From: JACQSR01 sp042577505
Lineage (GTDB): Archaea; Nanobdellota; Nanobdellia; Woesearchaeales; JACQSR01
Length of the DNA stretch: 31,173 nt
NCBI GenBank assembly: GCA_042577505.1
Contig: JBHPEA010000012.1
Coordinates: 1-31,173, forward strand
Reading direction: 5' to 3'
Shown: piece by piece, positions 5,975 to 12,994 of the stretch
Layout of the letters: every line of letters begins with the position of its first letter
Numbering within the stretch: the stretch's first letter is position 1
The notes under the pieces: generated by a model
Told to the model about the DNA's origin: nothing
The model's input: the letters and a program-made list of their open reading frames with translations, nothing else
Databases searched by the model: none
Translations under genes and position numbers: made by a program

Positions 5975-7030
5975 TTACAATCCTCTCAACTTCTGATAAT
6001 GATCATTAATTTCCCCATCCAATTCTTCCATAACTTGTTCTACGAACTGCGGAATCTGATTAAGAACATCAAGAATACCAATTTGATGTGAAAAGTCTCT
6101 ACGATCACTTCTTGCTATCTTTTCAACAGCACTTAACTCTTTTGCGCCTTCCTGCATTAAGCTTTCAAAAGATGTTTTGTAGGTTACACCTTTTACAAAT
6201 CTGTCATGAGGTGTGACTCTTAACTCAATGTCAACATCATTTACATTGAACAATTTTTTCAATACTCTATCGATCCATCTATTCCTTCTTTGAATTGACA
6301 TCTTTAACCAATTCTGATCCCCTCCTACAGGGCCTAAACTATGATAACTCACAGAGATATTTATCTTATAAGCACCATTTAGATCATTTCTTTCTACTGG
6401 AAGAATGCTAATATCAGCAACACTCTCTCTATAAGTAGAACCTAGTTTACCTTTATTTAAATAAGTCATAATTTTACTGTACAATTTATCATATCTAAAT
6501 TCTCTCCCAGTTACATCAAAGTATCTATCAAATTGTCCTGGAAGTCTGGATAGTGCATCATGAATTGTTTTTGTCTTATCACCAATTTCTTGTCTACAAT
6601 CTTGCCCTGTGACTCTATCTCTCAAGAATTCATCTGTTGCTTTTTCTAATTCACCATAATCTATTGGTAAACCTTCAAGGCTTTCAAAAGTTAAGTCCAA
6701 TGATTCCTTGTCACCGTTACCATTCCCTTCTTTTTTTAATAATCTACTATATACTGCACCTAAATACCTTGCTCTGTCCTTTTTAGACATTGTTACTCCA
6801 CGATATCTTTCCTGCAATCCTTTAACTTGATCAGGAGTAATAGTAGAAACTGATGGTAATTGATCTGCATCATGAGCTTTAAATTCTTCGATACAGGCAT
6901 CTAAATCAGCTCGATCTCTAGGTTGGTAACCAGCTCTAACTAATTTAGTACCTCCTTGAAGATCAGGAGTAGAATCTGTTACTAATTCATCCCTCTTCTT
7001 AGGACCGTCATCTCTATATCTTTCACTCAT
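5975..7030 (-). CDS. Unrecognised soluble protein, 351 aa
   Basis: A charged, apparently cytosolic protein with no signal peptide or membrane segment. The first ~45 residues (MSERYRDDGPKKRDEL...) are hydrophilic and probably disordered. The middle (about 105-250) mixes helices with a beta section (YKINISVSYHSLGPVGG, DVDIELRVTP), and the C-terminal ~80 residues look helical (LNQIPQFVEQVMEELDGEI). One cysteine lies in the N-terminal third and one near the middle. ATG 7030 has the TATA-like GATTTATAAAG about 27 bases upstream on the minus strand. It is comparable in size and lifestyle (soluble, disordered end) to the orphan at 23481-24563, but I see no clear similarity between them. Family unknown. 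Confidence 0.65.
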   Translation of the reverse strand: MSERYRDDGPKKRDELVTDSTPDLQGGTKLVRAGYQPRDRADLDACIEEFKAHDADQLPSVSTITPDQVKGLQERYRGVTMSKKDRARYLGAVYSRLLKKEGNGNGDKESLDLTFESLEGLPIDYGELEKATDEFLRDRVTGQDCRQEIGDKTKTIHDALSRLPGQFDRYFDVTGREFRYDKLYSKIMTYLNKGKLGSTYRESVADISILPVERNDLNGAYKINISVSYHSLGPVGGDQNWLKMSIQRRNRWIDRVLKKLFNVNDVDIELRVTPHDRFVKGVTYKTSFESLMQEGAKELSAVEKIARSDRRDFSHQIGILDVLNQIPQFVEQVMEELDGEINDHYQKLRGL

Positions 7031-7096
7031 AAGTAAAAATCGAGAAAATTACCCTTTATAAATCTTTCCATTAGTAATTACTACAAAGTGACGAAA

Positions 7097-7246
7097 TGGA
7101 CTGACCGGGACTTTCAAAGTAGAGAATTTCTCTATATTTTTGAACCCGGAGTCTTCCCCATTTTGCTAAAAACTACGATTTTATCAAACCTTCAAACGCA
7201 GTTTGAAGAGCCAAGGGGACACGATACCAGATTTCGCCATCAGCCC
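7097..7246 (-). tRNA. tRNA-Ala (GGC) with two introns (anticodon loop and T loop)
   Basis: Read on the minus strand from 7246: acceptor GGGCTGA (7246-7240) pairs with TCAGTCC (7104-7098) including G3-U70, the alanine identity pair, with discriminator A at 7097. D stem is GCGA/TCGT with loop AATCTGGTA. Anticodon stem TCCCC (7219-7215) pairs with GGGGA (7159-7155). Removing 48 bases (7162-7209) yields the loop TTGGCAT, the usual alanine loop with anticodon GGC at 7212-7210. T stem CCGGG (7149-7145) pairs with CCCGG (7109-7105), but 35 bases separate them; removing 28 (about 7111-7138) leaves a 7-base T loop. That insert holds TTCAAA/TTTGAA and TAGAG/CTCTA pairing, as expected of a bulge-helix-bulge intron near 59/60. 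Exact splice sites could shift by a base or two. The mature length is 74. Confidence 0.85.
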
Positions 7247-7270
7247 ATAAATCAAAAAAACAAGAATTCC

Positions 7271-7280
7271 TATTTAAACA
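7271..7280 (-). promoter_or_regulatory. TATA box of tRNA-Ala
   Basis: The minus strand reads TGTTTAAATA at 7280-7271, about 30 bases upstream of the mature 5' end at 7246. Confidence 0.5.
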
Positions 7281-7294
7281 TTACCTAGATACAT

Positions 7295-7708
7295 TCATTT
7301 ACTATAATAAACAATAAGAGTTTCTACAAGACCTGCTACACTTACTCCTATCAACACCAAGAACACATACCAAGGCAATAAAGAAGATCCATACAATAAT
7401 CCCGTCAGATAAAGTAGTATAGCGATTAACGAATTATAAACCACGTAAAAGAACGAACCTACAAACCAATAATAAATCGCTCTCCAAATATCTTTTTTCT
7501 TAGACATAAAATAAACCATAATAAAATATGAAATCAAGGAAAGTAATATCAGCAAATAAAAGAAAATCCAGTAGATCACATTAAGAATTTTAATCACACT
7601 TACTAACTCTGCCCCCCCACCCTTAGGAATAACAAAGTAAGCTAACATAAGAAGCACTAACATAAGTGGACTGAGAATTATTGCGGTCACTGAAGTTTTA
7701 AATTTCAT
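7295..7708 (-). CDS. Four-helix membrane protein, unknown function
   Basis: A 137-residue hydrophobic protein with four predicted membrane helices: about residues 8-28 (TAIILSPLMLVLLMLAYFV), 38-68 (VIKILNVIYWIFFYLLILLS and beyond), 78-102 (YYWFVGSFFYVVYNSLIAIL) and 110-133 (LLPWYVFLVLIGVSVAGLVE). A short basic loop MSKKKDIWR sits between helices 2 and 3. No cysteines and no motif I recognise. Its ATG follows the histone stop codon with no gap (TAAATG), so it is very probably translated from the histone transcript. This linkage is striking but says nothing direct about function. Confidence 0.65.
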   Translation of the reverse strand: MKFKTSVTAIILSPLMLVLLMLAYFVIPKGGGAELVSVIKILNVIYWIFFYLLILLSLISYFIMVYFMSKKKDIWRAIYYWFVGSFFYVVYNSLIAILLYLTGLLYGSSLLPWYVFLVLIGVSVAGLVETLIVYYSK

Positions 7709-7921
7709 TTACTTCACAGCTAATTTTATATCCTCTTCTTGGACTGTTTTCCTACCAGCGTGATGTGCAATTTTAGAAGCCTGAACTGCAATCTTCTCTG
7801 TAATTTCTGTAATCACCTCAGCAAAAGCATCCACAGCTCCAGCCGATACTCTCTTAGCTCCAGCTTCCATTAGAATTCTCCCTACAGGCGCTTTCGGAAT
7901 AGTACTAGTTCTCCTTGCCAT
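7709..7921 (-). CDS. Archaeal histone (HMf family)
   Basis: A 70-residue single histone fold that wraps DNA as dimers and longer polymers. The family blocks are present in order: APVGRILMEAGAKRVS (helix 1 and loop 1, residues 11-26), the long central helix (AVDAFAEVITEITEKIAVQAS) and HHAGRKTVQEEDIKLAV (loop 2 with the RxT pair, then helix 3). It has no tail beyond the fold apart from a short basic N-terminus MARRTST. TATA-like CTTTATAAG lies on the minus strand near 7966-7975, implying a leader of about 20-25 bases. The downstream membrane-protein gene starts immediately after its stop. The divergent gltX begins 129 bases upstream. Confidence 0.95.
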   Translation of the reverse strand: MARRTSTIPKAPVGRILMEAGAKRVSAGAVDAFAEVITEITEKIAVQASKIAHHAGRKTVQEEDIKLAVK

Positions 7922-7991
7922 TTACTCTTTTAAAATTAAACCCCAGTCTTTGTTATCTACATACTTATAAAGCACATTTATATAGTTTTCG

Positions 7992-8000
7992 CTTATATAT
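7992..8000 (+). promoter_or_regulatory. TATA box of gltX
   Basis: CTTATATAT at 7992-8000 would place transcription start near 8023-8026, upstream of ATG 8051. The TTG at 8030 is the only upstream in-frame option. Confidence 0.45.
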
Positions 8001-8050
8001 CACCATAAATTGAGAAAATTAATAAACATTTGAATAAAATTACTCTAACC

Positions 8051-9724
8051 ATGGACCTTAAATCAGCTATAAGAAAGTACGCCTTGCAGAACGCCATTAA
8101 GTTCAATGGTAAGGCAAATCCTAAGGCATTAATAGGCAGACTTCTTGGAGAATTTCCAGAATGGAGAAATAAATCCAAAGAATTAGTAAAAGAAATTGAA
8201 AATATCGTTGAAGATGTAAACGAATTAAAACCAGATAAACAATTAGAAGAATTAAAATCATCCGCACCAGAACTACTTGAAGAAAAGAAAGTTGAGTCCA
8301 AACCACAATTGCCTGAATTAAAAGATGTTAAAAAAGTGGTTATGAGGTTCGCTCCCTCCCCCTCAGGTCCTTTGCACATAGGTCATGCATACGTTCTTTC
8401 ATTAAACTCCGAACTTTGTAAAAAATACAAGGGTAACTTGATAATAAGAATCGAAGACACAAATCCAGAGAACATAAATCCTGATTCATACAAATTTATT
8501 GAAGAGGATGCTAATTGGTTAACAAAGAACAAGGTAAGCAAAGTTATTACACAATCCGAAAGATTAGAAATCTACTACAAATACGCTGAAAAACTCATTA
8601 ATCTTGGTGAAGCATACATCTGCACTTGTAATCCTGACGAATTTAAAACTCTAATTTTCAAGAAAAAGGCCTGTCCATGTAGAGATTTGCCAAAAAAAGA
8701 ACAATCAGAAAGATACAACAAACTCTTCAAAGGATATAATGAAGGAGAAGCAGTAATGAGGATTAAAACTTCTATTGAAGATAAAAATCCTGCTATGAGG
8801 GATTGGCCAGCAATGCGAATCAAAGAGCATCCCCACCCAAAAACAAAATCTAAGTACAGAGTGTGGCCGTTACTTAACTTTGCTGTTGCCATTGATGATC
8901 ACGAAATGGGTATAACTCATACGATAAGAGCAAAAGACCATATGGACAATGAAAAACGTCAGAAATTCATCTACGATTACTTCGGATGGAATATACCCAA
9001 CCATCTTTATGTCGGTAGAATTAATTTTAAAGACATGAAAATTAGTTCCTCTCAAACTAAAACCGATATAGAATACGGAAAATATGAAGGGTGGGATGAT
9101 ATTAGAATTCCATTCCTCAGAGCATTAAAAAGGAGGGGATATCAACCAGAAGCATTCATAAAATACGCTTTAGATGTTGGAGTATCTCAAAACGACAAAT
9201 ACGTTACGGAAAAGGAGTTCTTCAAAACAGTCGACGCATTTAATAAAGAAAATATTGATCCCTCTTCTCACCGTTTTTTCTTTATTCCAGATCCAATTAA
9301 TATTAAAATAAAAAACCTACCTAAAACAGATATCGAACTAGACCTTCATCCAGATAACATTAAAGGTGGAAGAAAATTTAATGTTGATGAAAATATTGTT
9401 GTTTCCAAAGAAGACCAAAAGAAATTCAAGGATGGAGATCTAATTAGATTAATGGATTTATGCAATTTCAAAAAAGAAAAAAACAATTTTGTATTCCACA
9501 GTAAAGAATATGATGAATATAAAAAATCAGGGAAAATGATTATACATTGGCTACCAAAGAATGAAACAATTAAAATTAATGTAAAAATGCCTGATGGAAA
9601 AGATATTTCAGGTCTTGCAGAAAAAAATATTGAAAAAAACCAAATCAACGATATAGTACAATTCGAAAGGTTCGGATTTTGTAGGAAAGATAATAAAAAC
9701 ACTTTTTGGTTTACTCATCGGTGA
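8051..9724 (+). CDS. gltX: Glutamyl-tRNA synthetase, archaeal type
   Basis: Class I synthetase charging tRNA-Glu (and, as a non-discriminating enzyme in many archaea, tRNA-Gln). An archaeal-type N-terminal extension of ~95 residues (MDLKSAIRKYALQNAIKFNGKANP...) precedes the Rossmann fold. The HIGH motif is HIGH at 109-112 in FAPSPSGPLHIGHA, the KMSKS counterpart is KISSS at 330-334, and the C-terminal half is the beta-barrel anticodon domain of the GlnRS/archaeal GluRS type. CTCNPDEF and CPC between them are consistent with a zinc site. ATG 8051 is chosen because family members begin at this point; the in-frame TTG at 8030 is less likely. The total of 557 residues is normal. The stop overlaps the GAGGTGA site of the mini histone-fold gene, so the two are probably co-transcribed. 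Confidence 0.95.
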   Translation: MDLKSAIRKYALQNAIKFNGKANPKALIGRLLGEFPEWRNKSKELVKEIENIVEDVNELKPDKQLEELKSSAPELLEEKKVESKPQLPELKDVKKVVMRFAPSPSGPLHIGHAYVLSLNSELCKKYKGNLIIRIEDTNPENINPDSYKFIEEDANWLTKNKVSKVITQSERLEIYYKYAEKLINLGEAYICTCNPDEFKTLIFKKKACPCRDLPKKEQSERYNKLFKGYNEGEAVMRIKTSIEDKNPAMRDWPAMRIKEHPHPKTKSKYRVWPLLNFAVAIDDHEMGITHTIRAKDHMDNEKRQKFIYDYFGWNIPNHLYVGRINFKDMKISSSQTKTDIEYGKYEGWDDIRIPFLRALKRRGYQPEAFIKYALDVGVSQNDKYVTEKEFFKTVDAFNKENIDPSSHRFFFIPDPINIKIKNLPKTDIELDLHPDNIKGGRKFNVDENIVVSKEDQKKFKDGDLIRLMDLCNFKKEKNNFVFHSKEYDEYKKSGKMIIHWLPKNETIKINVKMPDGKDISGLAEKNIEKNQINDIVQFERFGFCRKDNKNTFWFTHR

Positions 9725-9733
9725 GGTGAAAAT

Positions 9734-9910
9734 ATGTCAATAATTAATCGAAGTAAAATTAAGGAGTATGCGACTCTAAATGACAAACCCCTAAATGTTT
9801 CATCTGAATTTATCAATGCTCTAGAGAGCAAAACAGCCGAAATAATCAAAGATTCATGTAAAAGAGCAAGAGCCAATGGAAGAAATACTCTAATGGAAAA
9901 AGACCTCTAA
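9734..9910 (+). CDS. Mini histone-fold-like protein, 58 aa
   Basis: A short gene directly after gltX: GAGGTGA (9723-9729) overlaps the gltX stop and lies 4 bases before ATG 9734. The second half resembles the back half of a histone fold: a helix with ALESKTAEIIKDSCKRARA, then NGRNTLMEKDL, matching the loop-2 GRKT and following Asp of archaeal histones (compare GRKTVQEEDI in the histone at 7709). Helix 1 is short and differs from HMf. Such stand-alone short histone-fold proteins (compare DUF1931-like proteins with an NGR-DL motif) may bind DNA as dimers or pair with other histones. The reading rests on this motif and on the clear ribosome binding site. It converges on the next gene with a 4-base overlap. 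Confidence 0.7.
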   Translation: MSIINRSKIKEYATLNDKPLNVSSEFINALESKTAEIIKDSCKRARANGRNTLMEKDL

Positions 9911-10461
9911 TTTAATTTGTTTTTAACTTTCGATATTCTACTTTTTATGCTACCTGCCTTCTTAGAATCCATTGAACTTTTAATATTATTAAATCGTTTT
10001 TCTAGTATACCCATTCGAACTTTTAAAGCTTTAATATCATTATCTTCTTCTTCGATTCTCCTATCTTCTTTACCAATATCAGAATTATGAATTTTTGTAA
10101 CTTGATTAATCCTATCCTTTATCTTGTCCATATTTTGAGTTAAAAAAGCTAATTTATCGTGCTCTTCTTCAAATTCTTTGTGAACAACCTCATCACTTCT
10201 GGATAATTTACCCTCAACATCTCTTACTCTCCTTCTCAAATCAGCAAGAATTATTTCGCCTTGTCGAGACATGTTATACAAATCAGCCCTTCTCTGCTCT
10301 AACTCATTAATATTCTGCTTCAACTCATGCAAATCCTTATGCATCTGATCATGAGTCACCTGATATCCTCCAGTCTTCTCTTTCTCAATTTTATCAGCAG
10401 CAACACAAAGATGTCTCACAAAACCTTTAAGTTTATTTGGCGGTAATGAAAAAGAACTCAT
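9907..10461 (-). CDS. Coiled-coil protein, partner of the proline-rich gene
   Basis: A 184-residue helical protein. Residues ~35-85 (KDLHELKQNINELEQRRADL, then ILADLRRRVRDVEGKL) and ~98-165 carry heptad patterns, predicting two long coiled coils. The tail KKAGSIKSRISKVKNKLN is basic. Its ATG overlaps the stop of the upstream proline-rich gene (ATGA, 10458-10461), a strong sign of translational coupling and probably of a joint complex. No enzyme motif is visible. The pair sits directly upstream of, and divergent from, the Nop5-fibrillarin operon. Family not recognised. Confidence 0.65.
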   Translation of the reverse strand: MSSFSLPPNKLKGFVRHLCVAADKIEKEKTGGYQVTHDQMHKDLHELKQNINELEQRRADLYNMSRQGEIILADLRRRVRDVEGKLSRSDEVVHKEFEEEHDKLAFLTQNMDKIKDRINQVTKIHNSDIGKEDRRIEEEDNDIKALKVRMGILEKRFNNIKSSMDSKKAGSIKSRISKVKNKLN

Positions 10462-11294
10462 TTCTTCTTGAAGATCTTATTGAAAAAGCCCTCCTTTTTT
10501 GGCTCTTCTATCTCCAATGGAGGCATTTCAGGAATATTATCCAGATCACTCATATCGACATTTGGAGCACTAGGTCCAGGTGGTGGTGCTCCAGGTCCAG
10601 GAGGCATTGGTCCAGGCCCCTGTGGTCTAGGCATTGGTGGAGGAGGCATAGCATAATGTGGTGGTGGCATAGGACCAGGTGCTTGCGGTCCAGGCATTGG
10701 TGGAGGAATATTCATAGGATGAGGTCTTGGCATATGTGGCGGAGCGTGAGCTGGCATTGGTTGCGGCGCAGGCTCATGTGGAACTCTAGGCATCGGTGGT
10801 GGAGGAGGCATTTGAGGAGCATGAACAGGCATTGGTCTTGGAGCCGGACGTGGAGCAACAGGCTTTGGTACCCTATGTTCTACTCTTGGTTTATGTTTGT
10901 GTTCCTCATGAAATATATGAGCAGGTCTCCTTACAGGTACAGACATAACATGCTTCTCACTTTCCTCAATCCGATTTAATAATTTATCAACATCAGTTGT
11001 AATCATCTCATTCATAGAAACAAGAGCTTCAGCTATAGTTTGATTTTGCTCAATTATCTTATCAAGTTTATCTCCCAACTTCCTGCTAGGTCCACTTTCA
11101 TCTGTTTTAATCTGTTGAGCAGCTAATTTAAAAACATCCATCATATCCGACATATTCTTAGTCAACTCAGAAAAAGAATCTACAAACTCTGGCGTTCCAA
11201 ACTTCTCATACCTACTTTTTATTCTCTTCACTTCCTCTTTTAGTCCGTGAATTTCCTCAGCCGGAACTATTTCGTAGGGTCCCTCCTTTGCCAT
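10458..11294 (-). CDS. Coiled-coil protein with long Pro/Met-rich linker
   Basis: A 278-residue three-part protein. Residues 1-120 are helical (VPAEEIHGLKEEVKRIKSRY, KLDKIIEQNQTIAEALVSMN). Residues ~125-245 are a low-complexity linker of PMP, PPPP, HAP and GPMPP repeats with many His and Arg. The end is an acidic patch (MPPLEIEEPKKE) followed by an amphipathic basic tail GFFNKIFKKK that could sit on a membrane. ATG 11294 is preferred because GGTGGT lies 3 bases upstream and the frame above it is Lys/Ile-rich noise from promoter DNA. Such architecture suggests a flexible tether or scaffold; that is inference. It is coupled to the next gene by an ATGA overlap. The antisense frame is a false ORF rich in Trp and Arg. 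Confidence 0.65.
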   Translation of the reverse strand: MAKEGPYEIVPAEEIHGLKEEVKRIKSRYEKFGTPEFVDSFSELTKNMSDMMDVFKLAAQQIKTDESGPSRKLGDKLDKIIEQNQTIAEALVSMNEMITTDVDKLLNRIEESEKHVMSVPVRRPAHIFHEEHKHKPRVEHRVPKPVAPRPAPRPMPVHAPQMPPPPPMPRVPHEPAPQPMPAHAPPHMPRPHPMNIPPPMPGPQAPGPMPPPHYAMPPPPMPRPQGPGPMPPGPGAPPPGPSAPNVDMSDLDNIPEMPPLEIEEPKKEGFFNKIFKKK

Positions 11295-11393
11295 TCTACC
11301 ACCAACTTTTTTCTTTTTCTTCCTTATGACTATTATATTTATAAAGATTTCTATTTTGATAATCTTTAAAAACAAACCCCAATATGTGATATT

Positions 11394-12293
11394 ATGAACC
11401 TCATTTATAAAAACATAATAGGAATTTTCATTTTCGATGAGAAATTTAGTATAAAAGACAGTATAGACTCCAAAGATATTGAAAAAAACTCAGAAAATAA
11501 ACTAATTAAGAAATACAAAGCTATTGAACCTAATGAAGAACAAACCAAGAAGATCCTTGCAGAATTCAAGAAACCGATTTACTCAAAGAGATACCACGAT
11601 ATTAATCTTAAATTTACAAAAGAGAGTATTAAAAAATGTATAGGAGAAGAATTTCTTATAATTGAAGCAATAAGTAACATTGATGATATCACAAAATCAA
11701 TGAACTCTCTTACAAAAAGATTACGTGAATGGTTTGCACTTAATAATCCAGAATATGAGAACAAAGAACATGACAACCCATTATTCATAAAAAATATATT
11801 GTTAAATAAAATCCCAAAAAAAGAATCTCCAATGGGTGCAAATCTATCAAAAGAAGATCTTCAACCAATTACAAATTTAGCAAAATCAATTGAGTCGTTA
11901 GACAAACTCAGATTCCAACACGAAAAATATCTTGAAAGTATAATGTCGAGATATTGCCCAAATCTAAAAGCTGTTGCTGGTACAATTATTGGAGCTCGTT
12001 TAATAGTTCACGGAAGGTCTCTAAAAAGACTCGTGATGCTTCCAGCTTCAACAATCCAATTACTTGGAGCAGAACATGCGTTATTCCGTCATCTTAAAAC
12101 AGGGGCTAGAGCACCACGACACGGATTAATAATTGCAGATCCTTTGTTAGTTAGCGCTCCACAAAATATGCATGGTAAAATTGCAAGAAATATTGCGGAT
12201 AAGATTTCAATTGCAGTAAAGATAGATTACTTTAAAGGAGAATTTATTGGAGATAAATTAAGAAAAGAACTAGAAAATAAATTTAAAAAATGA
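11394..12293 (+). CDS. nop5: Nop5 (Nop56/58 homologue), C/D-box sRNP core protein
   Basis: Scaffold of the archaeal C/D-box small RNP, which joins L7Ae-bound guide RNA to fibrillarin for 2'-O-methylation of rRNA and tRNA. The NOP domain signature is clear around residues 190-265: AVAGTIIGARLI, then LPASTIQLLGAEHALFRHLK, TGARAPRHG and HGKIARNIADKISIAVKIDYF. The middle (about 90-190) is the coiled-coil dimerisation region, and the N-terminus is the fibrillarin-binding part, short here. At 299 residues it is compact compared with the ~400 common in Euryarchaeota, and it lacks the basic KKE-rich tail apart from a short KFKK end. TATA-like CTTTAAAAAC is centred ~26 bases before the ATG, so the transcript is probably leaderless. 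Its stop overlaps the fibrillarin start by 4 bases. Confidence 0.93.
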   Translation: MNLIYKNIIGIFIFDEKFSIKDSIDSKDIEKNSENKLIKKYKAIEPNEEQTKKILAEFKKPIYSKRYHDINLKFTKESIKKCIGEEFLIIEAISNIDDITKSMNSLTKRLREWFALNNPEYENKEHDNPLFIKNILLNKIPKKESPMGANLSKEDLQPITNLAKSIESLDKLRFQHEKYLESIMSRYCPNLKAVAGTIIGARLIVHGRSLKRLVMLPASTIQLLGAEHALFRHLKTGARAPRHGLIIADPLLVSAPQNMHGKIARNIADKISIAVKIDYFKGEFIGDKLRKELENKFKK

Positions 12294-12955
12294 AACAATC
12301 AAATATATTCGAAGTTTATGAGCAAATAAAAGGCAGACGTAGATTCCTCTATACAAAGTCAATCTCAAAAGGTAACGTATATGGTGAACGAATTGTCAGA
12401 GAAGGTTCTGATGAATACAGGGAATGGAATCCAACAAAATCAAAACTATGCGCAGCAATCCTTAACGGTACAAGTAACATCTTCATAAGAAATAATTTTT
12501 GTGTTCTTTACTTAGGATCCTCTACTGGAACAACAGTGTCTCATGTATCTGATATCGTAGGAAAAGGAGGAAGAATTTACGCTTTGGACATAGCTCCAAT
12601 TGTAATGAAACATCTTGTTTTCCTCTCAGAAAAAAGAGAAAACATTGTCCCAATTCTTGCAGACGGCTCAAAACCTGATGAATATGCTGATAGAATCTCT
12701 GAAGTTGATATGTTATACCAAGACGTTGCTCAAAAAAACCAGGTAGAAATTTTCCTGAAAAATGCAAAGCGTTTCCTAAAAAATGGAGGATATGGAATAA
12801 TAACTGTTAAAGCAAGGAGTATTGATGTGTCAAAAAATCCAAAAGAAGTTTTCAGACAGGTCTTTTCCGAAATCGAGAAAGAAGCAAAAATTGTAGATAA
12901 AAAAACCTTAGATCCTTATCAGAGGGACCATATCATTCTTATATGTAAATTTTGA
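12290..12955 (+). CDS. flpA: Fibrillarin, rRNA/tRNA 2'-O-methyltransferase
   Basis: Catalytic subunit of the C/D-box RNP, using S-adenosylmethionine. The Rossmann methyltransferase fold begins at about residue 70 with VLYLGSSTGTTVSHVSDIVG and the acidic ligand in RIYALDIAP (93-103). The K-D-K-H tetrad of 2'-O-methyltransferases can be placed at K23 (FLYTKS), D145 (YQDVAQ), K174 (ITVKARSID) and H214 (QRDHIIL). The N-terminal ~55 residues (GERIVREGSDEYREWNPTKSKL) match the archaeal fibrillarin N-domain, and there is no glycine/arginine-rich region. Length (221) is typical. ATGA overlap with nop5 means coupled translation. Confidence 0.96.
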   Translation: MKQSNIFEVYEQIKGRRRFLYTKSISKGNVYGERIVREGSDEYREWNPTKSKLCAAILNGTSNIFIRNNFCVLYLGSSTGTTVSHVSDIVGKGGRIYALDIAPIVMKHLVFLSEKRENIVPILADGSKPDEYADRISEVDMLYQDVAQKNQVEIFLKNAKRFLKNGGYGIITVKARSIDVSKNPKEVFRQVFSEIEKEAKIVDKKTLDPYQRDHIILICKF

Positions 12956-12956
12956 A

Positions 12957-12967
12957 GTATAAATATT
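12957..12967 (+). promoter_or_regulatory. TATA box of the pdxS-pdxT operon
   Basis: GTATAAATATT lies just past the fibrillarin stop and roughly 32 bases before ATG 12995, giving a leader of only a few bases. Confidence 0.5.
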
Positions 12968-12994
12968 TAAAAGTACATCAATTTCTCCATTACT

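Noticed and set aside
7105..7149. Degenerate tRNA pseudogene, judged by the split T arm
   Set aside because: All stems pair well, including the identity G3-U70, and the insert shows intron-type pairing, so a functional two-intron tRNA is more likely.
7088..7288. Plus-strand ORF of 66 codons
   Set aside because: It covers the intron-containing tRNA-Ala on the other strand; no ribosome site and no protein-like features.
8121..8306. Minus-strand ORFs across gltX (and similar shadows in nfo, acsA, sufB, malic enzyme)
   Set aside because: They are antisense to clearly recognised enzymes and lack ribosome sites or family features.
10560..10860. Tandem DNA repeat array or CRISPR-like region
   Set aside because: The repeats are irregular and come from codons of a low-complexity Pro/Met protein segment; there are no constant direct repeats with unique spacers.
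10437..10979. Plus-strand ORF of 180 codons rich in Trp, Arg and His
   Set aside because: It is the antisense of the Pro/Met-rich linker (CCA/CCT/CAT codons read backwards). The minus-strand frame has a ribosome site, a coupled neighbour and sensible domains.
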